Source of the DNA: Halisarca cf. caerulea | Taxonomy: Eukaryota > Porifera > Demospongiae > Chondrillida > Halisarcidae | Direction of reading: 5' to 3' | DNA length: 64,000 nt | NCBI GenBank assembly: GCA_963170055.1 | Contig: CAUJGJ010000192.1 | Coordinates: 10,001-74,000, forward strand | Shown here: positions 43,765 to 56,881 of the stretch, piece by piece | Layout of the letters: each line of letters starts with the position of its first letter | How positions within the stretch are numbered: position 1 is the first letter of the stretch | Notes under the pieces: model-generated | What the model was told of the DNA's origin: nothing | The model's database searches: none | What the model saw: the letters and a program-made list of their open reading frames with translations, nothing else | Made by a program: the position numbers and the translations under genes

Positions 43765-46700
43765 CTAAGACTTGTACCAATCTTGGTAAGCAGGTGAGGG
43801 CTCCACTTTCACATGAGATGTATCAAGGTCACTTTGTCCCACAGCATGTGTTGTTGCATAGGCAGGAGAAGGTTGCATCTGAACAGCATCAACTTCAGAA
43901 GGATCATCATAGATCACATCTCCACCCACAGGTCCTTTTGATCTTATAGAAATATAGAAATAGCAATAGAAATAAATATAATAATCATATATTTGAATCT
44001 TGCATGATTTACATATCACATCTATGGTTAACCAAATACTGCACACTCCTGTTTATCATTAAGTGATTGGGGACTGTGCAAGGTGGCTAGTCTAGCAGCT
44101 ATATATAAACCTGGACCATATGGCTATATAGCGGCTAGACTAGCTGGTGGCATGAAGGAGTCACAAACCACTTCAAACACAGCTTTAAGTGGAGATATGT
44201 TAGCAATGACCAACTTTAAGCTTTTTCTTTTTACTTTTTACTTTGATGTTGACCATAGGCATACAATAAGCTGGCTTATCGCATGATGACGTCATACATC
44301 AAAGAGACCGGTGTGCTGGTATTTGCGACACTTGCACTGCAGTGCAGTATTGCGGAAGCGCCCCTCCTTAAAAGGTCGTGCTAATGTAAACACATGCAGA
44401 CAGCCATAAACTAATGAATTAGACACTTTTTGGCTTCACAGCTGTGAATACCTAATACAGAGATGGCATATGAGCATCATTCCAGAGATATTACAGATCG
44501 TGTCTTGTGAAATTAAGGCTCTAAATTCTAGCCAAAAAGTCTTCAAATGCTAGTCAATTCTTAAACAAAGGCTTTTAAAAGCGGCAAATGTTGCGCATGC
44601 TATAAATGGTGGCCAGCGCGACCTACTTTCGAATAGTTTGAATTTGTGTAATTTGCAGAAAATAAATGTTTCTAAGTTTAGTTTTTAAGATATTAGCAAC
44701 TTTGGCAATTTTATTCTTTAGATAAATTTAAATTCTGTAACGTTAACATTTTAAAATGACTTTGGATTAGTTTGAATTTGTGTAATTTGCAGAAAGTAAA
44801 TGTTTCTAAGTTTAGTTTTTAAGATATTAGCAACTTTGGCAATTTTAATCTTTTGATAAATGTAAATTCTGTAACGTTTCTGTACCTGACTGCACCTTAC
44901 TAAACCTAAACTGAGGAGTTTTTCTTGCTAAGGTATTTCAATATTGATCAGTCAACTTTCAAGCGAATTCGAATATGTTCGAAGCGGATAAATGCTCGAA
45001 CAGCTCGTCCTGAGATACCTTTAGAATCATCCTGCGAATTTGTCAGAGCGTTTATTTTGCGATAAGCTAGTTACTACACGCCCACACTGCAGTATTGCGG
45101 TACTTACTGCACTCGCCCTCGGGTCTCGAGCAGTAAACGCAATACTGCAGCGTGTACGTGTAGTAACTAGTACTTATATATTGGCTTAGAGAAATAAGCC
45201 ACCCTACCCAAGTCCCTAACACTTAAGGTATTATAAAGCCTAAATGACAGTCTGTGCTGTACATCTATATTGTGAGTGGCAGGGGCGTATCCAGGATTTA
45301 GCTCGGGGGGGGGGGGGGTGCTCATTGTCCCTACAACTTTTCATCGCTGTATATTTGTATATTTTCTCATAGTTACATGAACTATAACATTAAATGAGTC
45401 TAGACTTGCAGATTATTATCATAATGTTGCAAAACCAAACTATGACGTCATCAAAAATGGCCACTGTTCTTGTATGCTTTTTCTTTCGAAGGGATATGAT
45501 AGCGAAAATGGACGCTTTGCTACTCTTTCAGCTGAACATATTGACTAATACTACCTACAATACAAGTTTGTGCTAAAAATCAAGCATTCAAGTTGGGGTG
45601 CTTACTTTTAATATTTTCATTGAGTACTCACAGAAACTAAGGCTCTGAGCCTCAGGGGGTGCTTGAGCACCCTGAGCACACACCCCTGGATATGCCCCTG
45701 AGAGAGAACCTTATAGGGTGCGTAAATGACCATATTTGATCGTCATTGTACACTACACCATGCATGTGGTCCAAATACATTGAAGAGAGCGACATCAGAT
45801 ACAAAATAGCATTAATTTAAGGTTTTTATTCTTCAAAGATTGACCTTATTACCATGCAATTCTGCATGCAGCAAGTACCAGTGTGACAGTAGTCATATAT
45901 CAATGGGCACAACCAGCTGAACTTTTGGGCATGCACAAAGATAAATGTTGTCCATGCAACTTTAGTTCAAAAAGGATGTGAATGTGATTCTAAGAAATCA
46001 CAACACCTATAATGGCCTTGTCACACACACAATAATATGCGTAATCAACACATGTGGCCTGTTTTGAATGACATCAGAAAGTTGCTGAGCAGCTTTGCAT
46101 CTTTCCTTCCAACTAAACTTATTGTATAGGACATACAACATGTATTTATCACTACCGAGCATCCAGTTTATCGAGGTTATAACTGTTTCTGTTGCCAATG
46201 GGAGTCTTATTGAGAGGTTTCCCATGCATTTTGCAGAGTATACTTTGACTTCATAGCCCAGAACCAATATTCTAAACACAATTTGCTCTATTTCAAGGCA
46301 AAGGAACAGTAGTGCACATCTAAAGCAAACAACGCCTTGGATATGTGTGCACTGTAAGATAAGCCACGAAGCACTTCTGAATCAGTCAGAGTGCAGAGAG
46401 TTTAGTAAAACTGCAAAAATGTTCAAATCTGGCTGGTCTAATTTTGGCAGTTTCATTGCTTTGTTAGGAGCTCATCATCTTATATAAGGCCTAAAGCATG
46501 CATAATACTATCTTGAATTTTTGCTGAGCCATTCTTAAAATATGCCAAATACCAGGATCACAATTATATCATACAGGTCACTCAATACGTCAACCATGGC
46601 AGCCTTTCACAGCATATTATGATCCCAGACCTACAAGCTATTGGCTCTGAGAATGAGACTAGCTATCTAAATAGTAAGGTCTGAGCTAGCTGTGTTCACA

Positions 46701-49700
46701 TGTAGTTGAGAGTATCAAGTTTTACTGCTCAGTCCAATGATCAAATCTTACATTGTGTTAAGGATCCCTTGGAAGATCAGCATAACACTTGCTAGTGGAG
46801 AATTCATTGATAAATTAAATGATGGTGGTGATCATAAGAAACAAACAAATGAAAAAGATGGCAGCTAGCAACTATGATTGTCGTGAGTCTCATGCAAGAG
46901 GCTCACATATGCATGCACCAACATCTTGTGGAAATAAACTATACATATGTAGAAGCAAGTCATATCCTGTACATGCAACGTCAAGTATGACAGCAGCAAG
47001 GATAAATCATAAGCACCACACACAATTAACCTTTCTTCTTTCTTTAGATATGATTTCTTTTTTTGATCATCTAATTTGTATACAAGGGTACAAGAACAGG
47101 TACAACTGGTTATAGTGGTACAGTGGGCGGGGACACATATGATTTATTAATATGCCAAAAATACCTTTAAATGAACTGTTCCTGGATTTCAAGCAAAAGA
47201 TAATAACCAAAACAAGACATGCCACAATGATTATTAAGGCAATTCCACCAACAACACCACCGACTACTGCTCCAATAACTGAGTGGATCAGAGAATAAAC
47301 ACAATATGTAGAATCTGATGCTGTGATCCTCCGGCAAACTAGCATGCAAAGCCATAATATTAATCTACCGTACTGTCTGAAATGTTCACAGGACTATATA
47401 TACGTATTTTCGTGAATTTTGTGAATGGGCTTGGTTTCACAAAATTTTATGCATGAATTTTGACTTGGCCTGGCTCCCTACACTAATAACATACATGCAT
47501 TCGCGAAAATGAAAATATGAGCAATTAACTTTCAAGTGATTCGCGAGATTTATATTTTGCGAAAATTTCACACAGTACGGTACAACAATTTATGCACGTG
47601 CATACATTATCATAATTATATAACAGATGTCCATGCTCTGCTTCGGTCACAATTTTAACATCTGATTAGTGCGAATTACATATTCCTTATCAAATTTATT
47701 GCTACTATCAAGTTACTACTGCTTAGTTTAAGAACATAGGCCAGAGCTTGCATGGCTACGTATACACAGAGAAGAGATTGCAACTTTCTTAATTATCATT
47801 ATAGTCTAAGCTAGACCATAAGCGGTATACACAGTGAAACTTGTCTTAAAGACCATTAGCATACAAAGACCACCTAGCTGATTATATTATATAGACAATG
47901 GTAGACAACCTATTGTCCACTTCAGTGGAACTATATAGAGCACCTCTGTACACGGACTGCCTGTCTACAGAGACCACAGTTACTTGGTCCAATGAATGGT
48001 CATTACATACAGGTTTTACTGTAATTTCATTTCAGTGGTGGAATACCTCATCTCTATATGTAGTTGTATATCAGTGTAATCCAAAAAATATTTTCAAGTC
48101 AAGATATTTGTAGTAGATTTTGGTAGTGGGTCACCATTGAGTCGCATATAATAAAGGTACTGCAGAGATAAATCGAAAAATCTAAATTTGCAAGCACATA
48201 AAATAAAACAAGTATAATCATTATCTTTGGATATGTATAAAGCAGATCACTTCAAAAACATAACTAAGTAAATTTGCAATAAACACATATCGGAGCCTTA
48301 CGTGCAGGTGGTGAAGTTGAAAGTGAAGGATTTGCAGTTGTCAGCTCTACAATAGGAAAAGTGATAAATACGTGATATTGAGCAAGTTTGATGATTGGTA
48401 TTAATATCAAGATGGCAATTCATAATGTCCTGGTTTTAAATTAAATGGGATGAGTCCTTGCTATGTTTTTTTAACACTGAATGTGACAGAAAATTCCACA
48501 AACAGACAAGAACACCACACATGTACATACACATGTACATCATTGCAGTCAACTTGTTTTCCTGCACTTAAAATGCAGCATGCATTTCATTAACACTGAA
48601 TAGACTAATTGTGCGTTGATCATGTGTCAGTAACATTATTCAGCTTAGGAAGCTCCGTGGCAAGCAAGTAAAAGCTCCAGATCCAAGCCAACTTTACACA
48701 GCACGTTTTGCTCTCGAAATTCTAAGCATTGGTTGTTGGATATTAACACGTTCTTTGGTAGGTTTGGATAGAATGTATGCTGATTCAAGAACAAACTACA
48801 TTGTGGAAGGGCAGAATCCGATGTTGAGAGATTTTGACAATCTACCAACTCTTCGTTTTGAATCATGGGGCTACGTAAAAACATACCCTCGCCATATCTC
48901 GTAGGTAGAAAAATTCGCGACTAAAAATTTCACAAGTCTCACCATACATTGTCTATAACTATACTTTGGAACGTGTGCAGGAATATTTGCAACAAAAAAA
49001 TTCACGATCGAGGGATCATGAAATCAATTCCCAAAAATTGTGAATATTATTGGTCGCGAAAATTTCCCAACTTAGGGTATACTGAAGGTATACCCTAAAT
49101 TGGTAAGAAGAAGGTAATATTGACTTTCATTGGCTTTATTTGAGAGAAGCCTTCTTTACTGGGCAAATTTCTTTGTGAAAGGCGGAAATCTAGATGGCCA
49201 TCCATGACGGAGTCCATAATTACAGAAAACACATGTGTACTATATAATGTGCTACACATGTGGGATGTAGAAATTTGCACAGTGTGCACTCATGCAGTCC
49301 AACTAAACTCTGTCTAGCCCTAACTCGTCTAGCCTCATGTATGTTTAGCCCTATGCTCATCTAGTCCTATGCCCGTCTTGCCCTTTGCCCACCTAACCTG
49401 GCACTGGTTCTGCAACTTACCCTTGTTCTAAGTGTTTTCGGAGAATCCTTTTGGATAATGGCTTTTGCACAATCCTGTGTCAATCCTCCATATATTTAAA
49501 TGGTTTTAATGCACCCTTTATACATATAATATTATGCATTTAATATTATATAAACTATAAAAATTGTACAAATTATTACATTTAATGTAATAATTTCCAC
49601 AATTTTCACCAAGTTGAATGTCATTTTAATTGTTTAAAGATAGAACTGCTTGAATTTGTCATTTTATGTACACAGGAATCCATTACTGTAAGTGTACAAT

Positions 49701-51681
49701 ACATTTTAGAGCAAAAAAAATCCTGATCAATAGCGTGAACACGTGCACTTAGTGAATATACATACAGTAACTTTACATATGCACAAAATCATAACACACT
49801 GTATTAGTCATGCATGCTAATGTTGCCAGCCCAACTTCTGCCTACCAAAATGGTAGACAGAAGTGGGGCTGGGAAACAGACTAACACTGTACAGCCCTAA
49901 AATCAAACACAATGACCCAAGAAGTGTATACGCATGCTATAAATACTATACCACATCACAATGTCATATACAAAACACTCAATCACTTTGAGGCACCCTT
50001 GCTGTAATAACACAAAAAAAGAAGTCATAGTGAATAGTAACAACCTTCCTTGCACATAATGAGTCAGCCAAGAATGAATATCCTTGTAAATTAGGCAATC
50101 TGACTGTAGTCACAAATAGCATTGAACCATAACATAATACAGTATGTGTATGACTTTATAGAAGTTCCAAGTTTTGCACAACGTCTAGTCAGCTAGCACT
50201 GCACCCATTAGAGTGATAGCAAGAAGCTACATGAACCACAAAAGTTTCAGCTCATATCTATAGGATTGACACTGAAAAACATGCTTGGGCACTATAAACT
50301 AGTACAAATTTCTTTTCAGTGACACCCAAAACTAACGATATGATAAGTCAATACCTTTCATAAGCAGTTCTTGATGTGCTTTGACATTGTCAAGAGAAAG
50401 TAGTCAAAAACCTTCATAAAACCCATTTGTTTCAAAAAATTGAAAGCCTTCAGATAGTGATTTGAGGTATGGCCATGTAACACCACTACTATTAGTTGTA
50501 AGGTGATTATTGTCTTATTAGTGACATCATTTGCATCTATTCAAACTGTGCAGGGAGCCCTAAAAATGCAATGTCATGTTCTTCAGTATCATAGCAGCTC
50601 CTGCAGAGTCGAAAGCTTCTCACCTTCCATTGTGCAGGTAAAATTGGCAGTGACATTACTTATGTCACACAAACGCATAATATTATCATACATTTAAATC
50701 CCCTAGCTGTTTGAAGGACACCTCCTGAATACAGCCACCTCCTTCAAGAGGACACAACTGTTCTGAATGGCCCATTTGAAATCCCTCACTTTGACATAAC
50801 ATTGTGTACATGCATCTAATCTACCTCTGAAGTAAATATACCCTATACAGGACAGTTTATACTATGGTTTCAATAGTGTCCTTATTACATATACTAAGAT
50901 GTTTCACACTATAATATGAGAGGATAATATAGGAGACATACAGACCTGAATACTACTCACCTTCCCCTTGGCAGGTGAAATTGTTTGATGTTAAGATGTA
51001 GCCATTAGGACATGAACAGATGTAACCTCCAATAGTGTTATTACAAATATGTGAGCAGTTATTAGTTGTACTAGAGCTGCATTCATCAACATCTATAAGT
51101 AAACATCATGCAAACCTTGATGATTCCCATGTACTACACTCATAAATACCAGTACGTAGGATATGGACAGAAGACAATAGTCTATATATTTCCTAAAGTA
51201 TCAATATATGAGGTAATATACATAGAACCACCCACTTGTAAAATTACATGTATAGTAGCATAAAATTCCACCATGCAATGTACATAAAAAACAATAACAT
51301 TCAATAATTAATATACATCAAACATACCAGGCAATGTGCTGAAAGTCACAGATACTGGCATACTCTGGCTGACCACATTAATGATTCCTCGAATTTCAAC
51401 TCTGTATTCTGTACTTCTGCTGAGACCAGATAAGGTAGCAGTTGCAGTTGGTCCAGAAGTAGTCAGATTTTCAGCTATCACTAAACTATTACTCCTGTAC
51501 ACCTTCAATTCATAGGTTATCTGACTACTCCTAAGACCTTCACACAGTCCACTTGGTTTACTGACTGTAACCTCAGCACTTGTGTAGGAAGGAGTAACTC
51601 TAGGCATCTCAGGAGTGGGAACAGCTATAAGTAATCACAATAGATATACTGTAAGTAGATAATTAATGTATGTTGGTGTGT

Positions 51682-51754
<73 letters not shown>

Positions 51755-52288
51755 CGTGTGTGTGTGTGTGTGCATGTGCTTGCTTAACTACAGAGTGTGC
51801 ATTCGCATGAATTTCCATACAAATTCATCATTCAATGATTTCTACAGCATATACAGAGTTAACATTTTGCTCAATCATAGTATTGATAATACAAATTTCC
51901 AAATGATTCACAAGGGCAGATCCAGGGAGGCAGCTTTGGGTCCATCTTCAATAGGTACCTATTTTTTAACAATTGTAAAATTACGGAAGATACATTTGGG
52001 CATACCTTCTTACTAGGAAATTAGCTAATGGCTTGAAATATCACACGGCTAGTCTTTAGAATTATTATTTGCTTACAAGTGCCTAAAATGAACTCCAGTG
52101 TCATCTTTTCAGAGCTAAGGCAGCCACTGTCTTTTCAATGTTGCTCTGAGTCTATAAAATGACTGCTAAAGAACTAGAGGGGCAGGAACAGCTATACACA
52201 AAATACAATAGAATCCGGGATATATGTACGTACTAATCAATTGCAAATGATTGACGCGTGCATGTGTGTGTGGGTGCATGTGTGTGTG

Positions 52289-52321
<33 letters not shown>

Positions 52322-55300
52322 GTGCATGCCTGTGTGTGTGTGTGCGTGCATGTGCATGTGTGTACCTTCATAACTGTCACATTATATTTCCAAAGAAATT
52401 CATAATTCTACATTGTCAGCAGGGTCAACCATTCGCTCAATCACAAACAATTCAAGTACACAACACCTATAGTATGTTAAAAACAATACTGAAGTATGTT
52501 CTGAACCGATGATCCAATGTTCCGACAGCGATGCTAGTGTGTATGAGGCAAGAGATAATCACTATCATTCCACTCTGCAGTGCCTTTTGCAGCTGTTGGA
52601 GACTTTAAAGTGCATAGCACACTAGCTCTTCACATCAGTTTGGAACACATTGCAGTTATACAGATTAGGATGATTCTTCTGAAATAACTGAATAACTTCC
52701 CACACAAAACATTTAGTATGTGGGAGGATTCATTAGTAATGTATTAATTGTTACACATTGTGGTTAACAAATCGTGATTAGAACAATCATGATTATCAAG
52801 GGGAACCAGAAAAAATTAGGGGGGGGATCACCATCTATAATATATTATTGGTAGATCGCAACTTTACAGATCCTGATCTGAAACTCGTTCTATACAGTAG
52901 CCTGTTTACAGGATGCACAGTATGTGGTATCCTAGACGTCTGTAAAAACATATGTTTATATGCAATGGTGTAAGGAGATGCAGATATGCATGTGGTATTG
53001 ATGTTATGGATGTATTGAGGTCCAGGGGAAATTTGAGTTTTTAGGTCATATGAGGTGGTATCTGAGGCCATTTTATGCACCATTCAAGGTTGATTTTGAC
53101 ACCTAGTAGGGCCATCACCATAGTAATTTTGCATTACAATTAGAATGTTGTCGGGTGGAAGCTGTGAATCCCTGTCTTGGACGGACTTCCCAGCCTAATC
53201 CTCCAATTTATTTCCTGACATCCGGTGTCAAAGTTCATGGTAGCTTCCCCTTGACATGAAGCTGCATACATAATTCCCACTTTGCACTTGGAGGCCAACA
53301 CCTACCCCAAGTCACTCCTATGAGCCCCAGGTCATAATATAATTTCAAAAAATACAATATTATCAATATTACCTATTATTTACAATAAATGGAGCATAAA
53401 GTATAGAAATGCACATTCAACCCAACAACATAATATAATTTTAAACTATTCTCATCCATACCTATGATAACACATCTATATACCAACATATTATTTCAGG
53501 AAAATAACTGCAGTAAAGCCAAAATGTGAGCCCATCTAGCAACCACTAAATTTATCTACGTAGGCAATCAGAATTGAAATAGGGTACACTTCCATGTAGC
53601 TGTGATTACGAGGAAATGTATGCAAAAAACTTCGCATGTCTTTGGAAAAACCCTGCATGTGATTTTTAATAGCAGCCTTTCGTGAGCTAGCAGCAAATTA
53701 ACAGGTAGACTTGAGAAACATGATGTTAAACCTTATGCAAGTGAAAAAAAAACCTTATATTATACTACTAATATTTGTCGGGTCAGGTGCTCCTGATTTG
53801 GAAAGCCGCATGCTGATCATGTAGCTGCCCGGACACGCATCATGCAGTGAGATGGATATATATCGCTGGTATATATATATATATATATATATAGATATAT
53901 ATATATATTTAAATAACAAAGAAAATCACATGCAAAGTACCTAAAGATCACTTAGACATCTAAACTATAATACTCATAGTCCCTTCGATTACAAGTTCCT
54001 AGCACTGATGCACAATTGTGTCTTTGAAGTATTACACGAATCCTCTGGCAAAATCTCAGATAAGGACAGGGATCACTTTTCTGAGTTCCAATTCTCCTTG
54101 CCAGGTCCTTGACGAATAGGATAGAATCTTGAGCGAATACTCGCGGCATTTCAAAGGTAAGGGGTACAAAGAAGTGCGATGCATTTAAATCACTGTAGAT
54201 TCTGCACTTCTGGTTCACCGCATTCTCAGCAACAGCCCCTGCCCTACCTGAGCTAAGTCTCAAGTAGGAAGGAGCATACGTATCATGGACTGTAACGTCT
54301 CATAGAAGTGCACGTCCTCGGGCCCAAGGAATCAGTGATAAGCCGTCCGGTCCACGGTTGTCTGTGCGGTAGAGGCCCCGGGGTTCCAGGGTGGAGGGGA
54401 CTTTGACCGATGTAAACATTCTCTGAACAAACTCATCGAGCTCTGCATGTCTAGGTAAGCGCCCCTGGGTTTTTGTGCAGCTGAGACCATGAGTCCCTGA
54501 CTCATCCACTGATTGCCCACAATGCTGACAACTGTGTGGGACACGGATAGGGGAGCCTAAACGAAGGCCCACAGCAATACGGATTGTGTCAATGTCCTCT
54601 CTAAGACCAGTGGCAGAGGTGGGTGGGGCAGTGAGCCAAGCTCCACTCTCCTTTTCCCATGCTACTAGAAGGCGGGCAGTAGATTTTGTATCGGTATCGG
54701 AAGGTTCTGATATGATGTTTCAACAATGGGAATATCCCAGTTCTTTTGCTTTGTTGTGTCGAAGCCCGAGGGTGGATTTACACCAGAGAGTTGTTTCCAC
54801 TGCAGCAGGGCTTCATGATGATCACTCTGAATCCATACATAGCCAGATGGAAGGTGAGGCAGCAAACTATCCACAATGGAGCTACAACCAGCAGCTGAGG
54901 CTAAAAAGGCTGAGGTAGCAAGCATGGCTGCACTTCGGATTCCTTAGCCGCCAGAATTAGTTGGTAATTGGGCTTGTGCACGTAGAGTCATTAAGATGGA
55001 CATTGCAGATAGACTCTAATAATGACCGTTGGACGGAATCAAAGGTCTCCAGTAGATGTGATCTGAAGATGTAACATATATAAAATGTATATATATACTT
55101 GACTCTGGCACTATTGCCATACCTGCTGATGCATGGCTGTCTTGCTATGGAAGCCATGTCCGTTATGGAATAGTAGCCCTGAAGCAGTTCAGGCAGCCTG
55201 TACATACTGCACAAAACCAGCTTGTTGAAGTGGCTTCCCATCTCTTACGAGAAACAAAGAACCTTGGTTTCATCCTCTCACTGTTCAAGAATCTAGGAGG

Positions 55301-56827
55301 GCAGCTACCGGACAGACCCTGCATGTTGCACCCAATCCTGCATGCCACTAGGAGGTGACATGTCGAATCTAAGGTCCCCTGGTCTGGTGTCAGAAACTCT
55401 AGCATCAACAAGTATCCCATACCATGTGATTCATGAATGCTGGGTCTGTTGACAGCCGTAACTTTTACTTCACGTGCTGTGTCAGAGATGCTGTGATTGA
55501 TGACTGGAACTGGCCGGGTTGACATGCAGCCATTTGCATGATCCCATGCTGCAGGATTTTCATATAATATGATGTGTGAGGAATGACGGGGTTGAAGGAA
55601 TAAGCAAGGGCTGCTAATACTAGAGAATAATCGCAAAGCTACTGGAAGTAGGACTATATAGTAGAGACAAAGAGACCCTCTGCACCTAGATAAGCCATGA
55701 ACAGGGTTACCTTCTCCTTCATCACTGGAGAGGTGGTACATGCAAACAGCAAGGAGAAGGTCACGTATCAAGACCAGCCAGTCCTGTACACCCATTGGGT
55801 GGAGTTTGCCAACCCTGCAGCCAAAAAGCCAAGAACTTGGCCCTCCAGCAGATACAACCGAACAAATTCCCGCAATCGTGATTCCCGCAATCGTGATCCA
55901 AGACACAGTCCCGCGCTGTACATGTATCTTCAACTGTGCATTCACTCTCATGCTGGTCCTACCACCAGCTTCTATACCTAGCTAGGACAAGCACCATGGG
56001 GTACAGATTCAACTCAGTTAAATTCCATGCAATGCTGTGGTAACCTAGATCTCTGGTATGACTTCAATAATCAGCAAGCCAACAATGATCACCTTTGCCA
56101 TTGTTATGATTTCACTATTATTGCAAATAACATGGCAAATTCAGCAAAAAGAAGCATGGTAAATGTACCTGAAGGCTAAGTTTGGCATGGAAAGGACTAT
56201 TGATTGCTGATTTTGTTACCAATGGTCATTCTATTGACTTTACTCAAATTTACATAGCTTGAACCCAAAGACAAAGTGATTCTCAAGATACTAATCTTCA
56301 TTAATACTTTTAAGTATTAATTCATTATTTAATTTAGCAACTTGGGAGGGGGGGCACAGGCTCCCTGTGTCTATACACCCCTTCCCTCCCCCCCTTGGAT
56401 CTGCCCCTGATAACAATATTTATACTGTAACAATATTCCACATGCATGTTGTCTGCAGTTTTGAGGAAGCACACATCTCAAAGCTGTTTACAGAGATGCA
56501 TGAAATCTAAAGAAACAGTACGTATATCCAGATTCCTTTAAGTCAGGCAAAGTATGCATTATCTACAGTACATGATGCCACTTTCTCCTTAAGATAACTT
56601 AACATGAGTTAAACTATCAAAGTAGTAAATTTTATGTTAGTTGGAAACGCATTTAAACATCATTTTCTTTCCTAAATCAATAAAACTGTTACAATGTCAT
56701 CTTTACCATCCTCTGCTTGCTACTCAGTTCTCAAATGATAATACTGTATTTGGTCTACACACAGATGAACCACTATACCACCTGTCAGCAAAAAATACAA
56801 TCCTTCTGATCATCTTGGCTGTACACC

Positions 56828-56881
<54 letters not shown>

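Larger units (their letters stand above)
43943..47164. other. Last large intron of locus C
   Basis: It contains a tandem duplication (44634-44877), a foldback (45067-45170) and a 421-bp TIR repeat (45280-45700). The minus-strand open frame at 46007-46279 is unrecognised. The missing phase-1 to phase-2 exon of locus C should be here. Confidence 0.5.
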
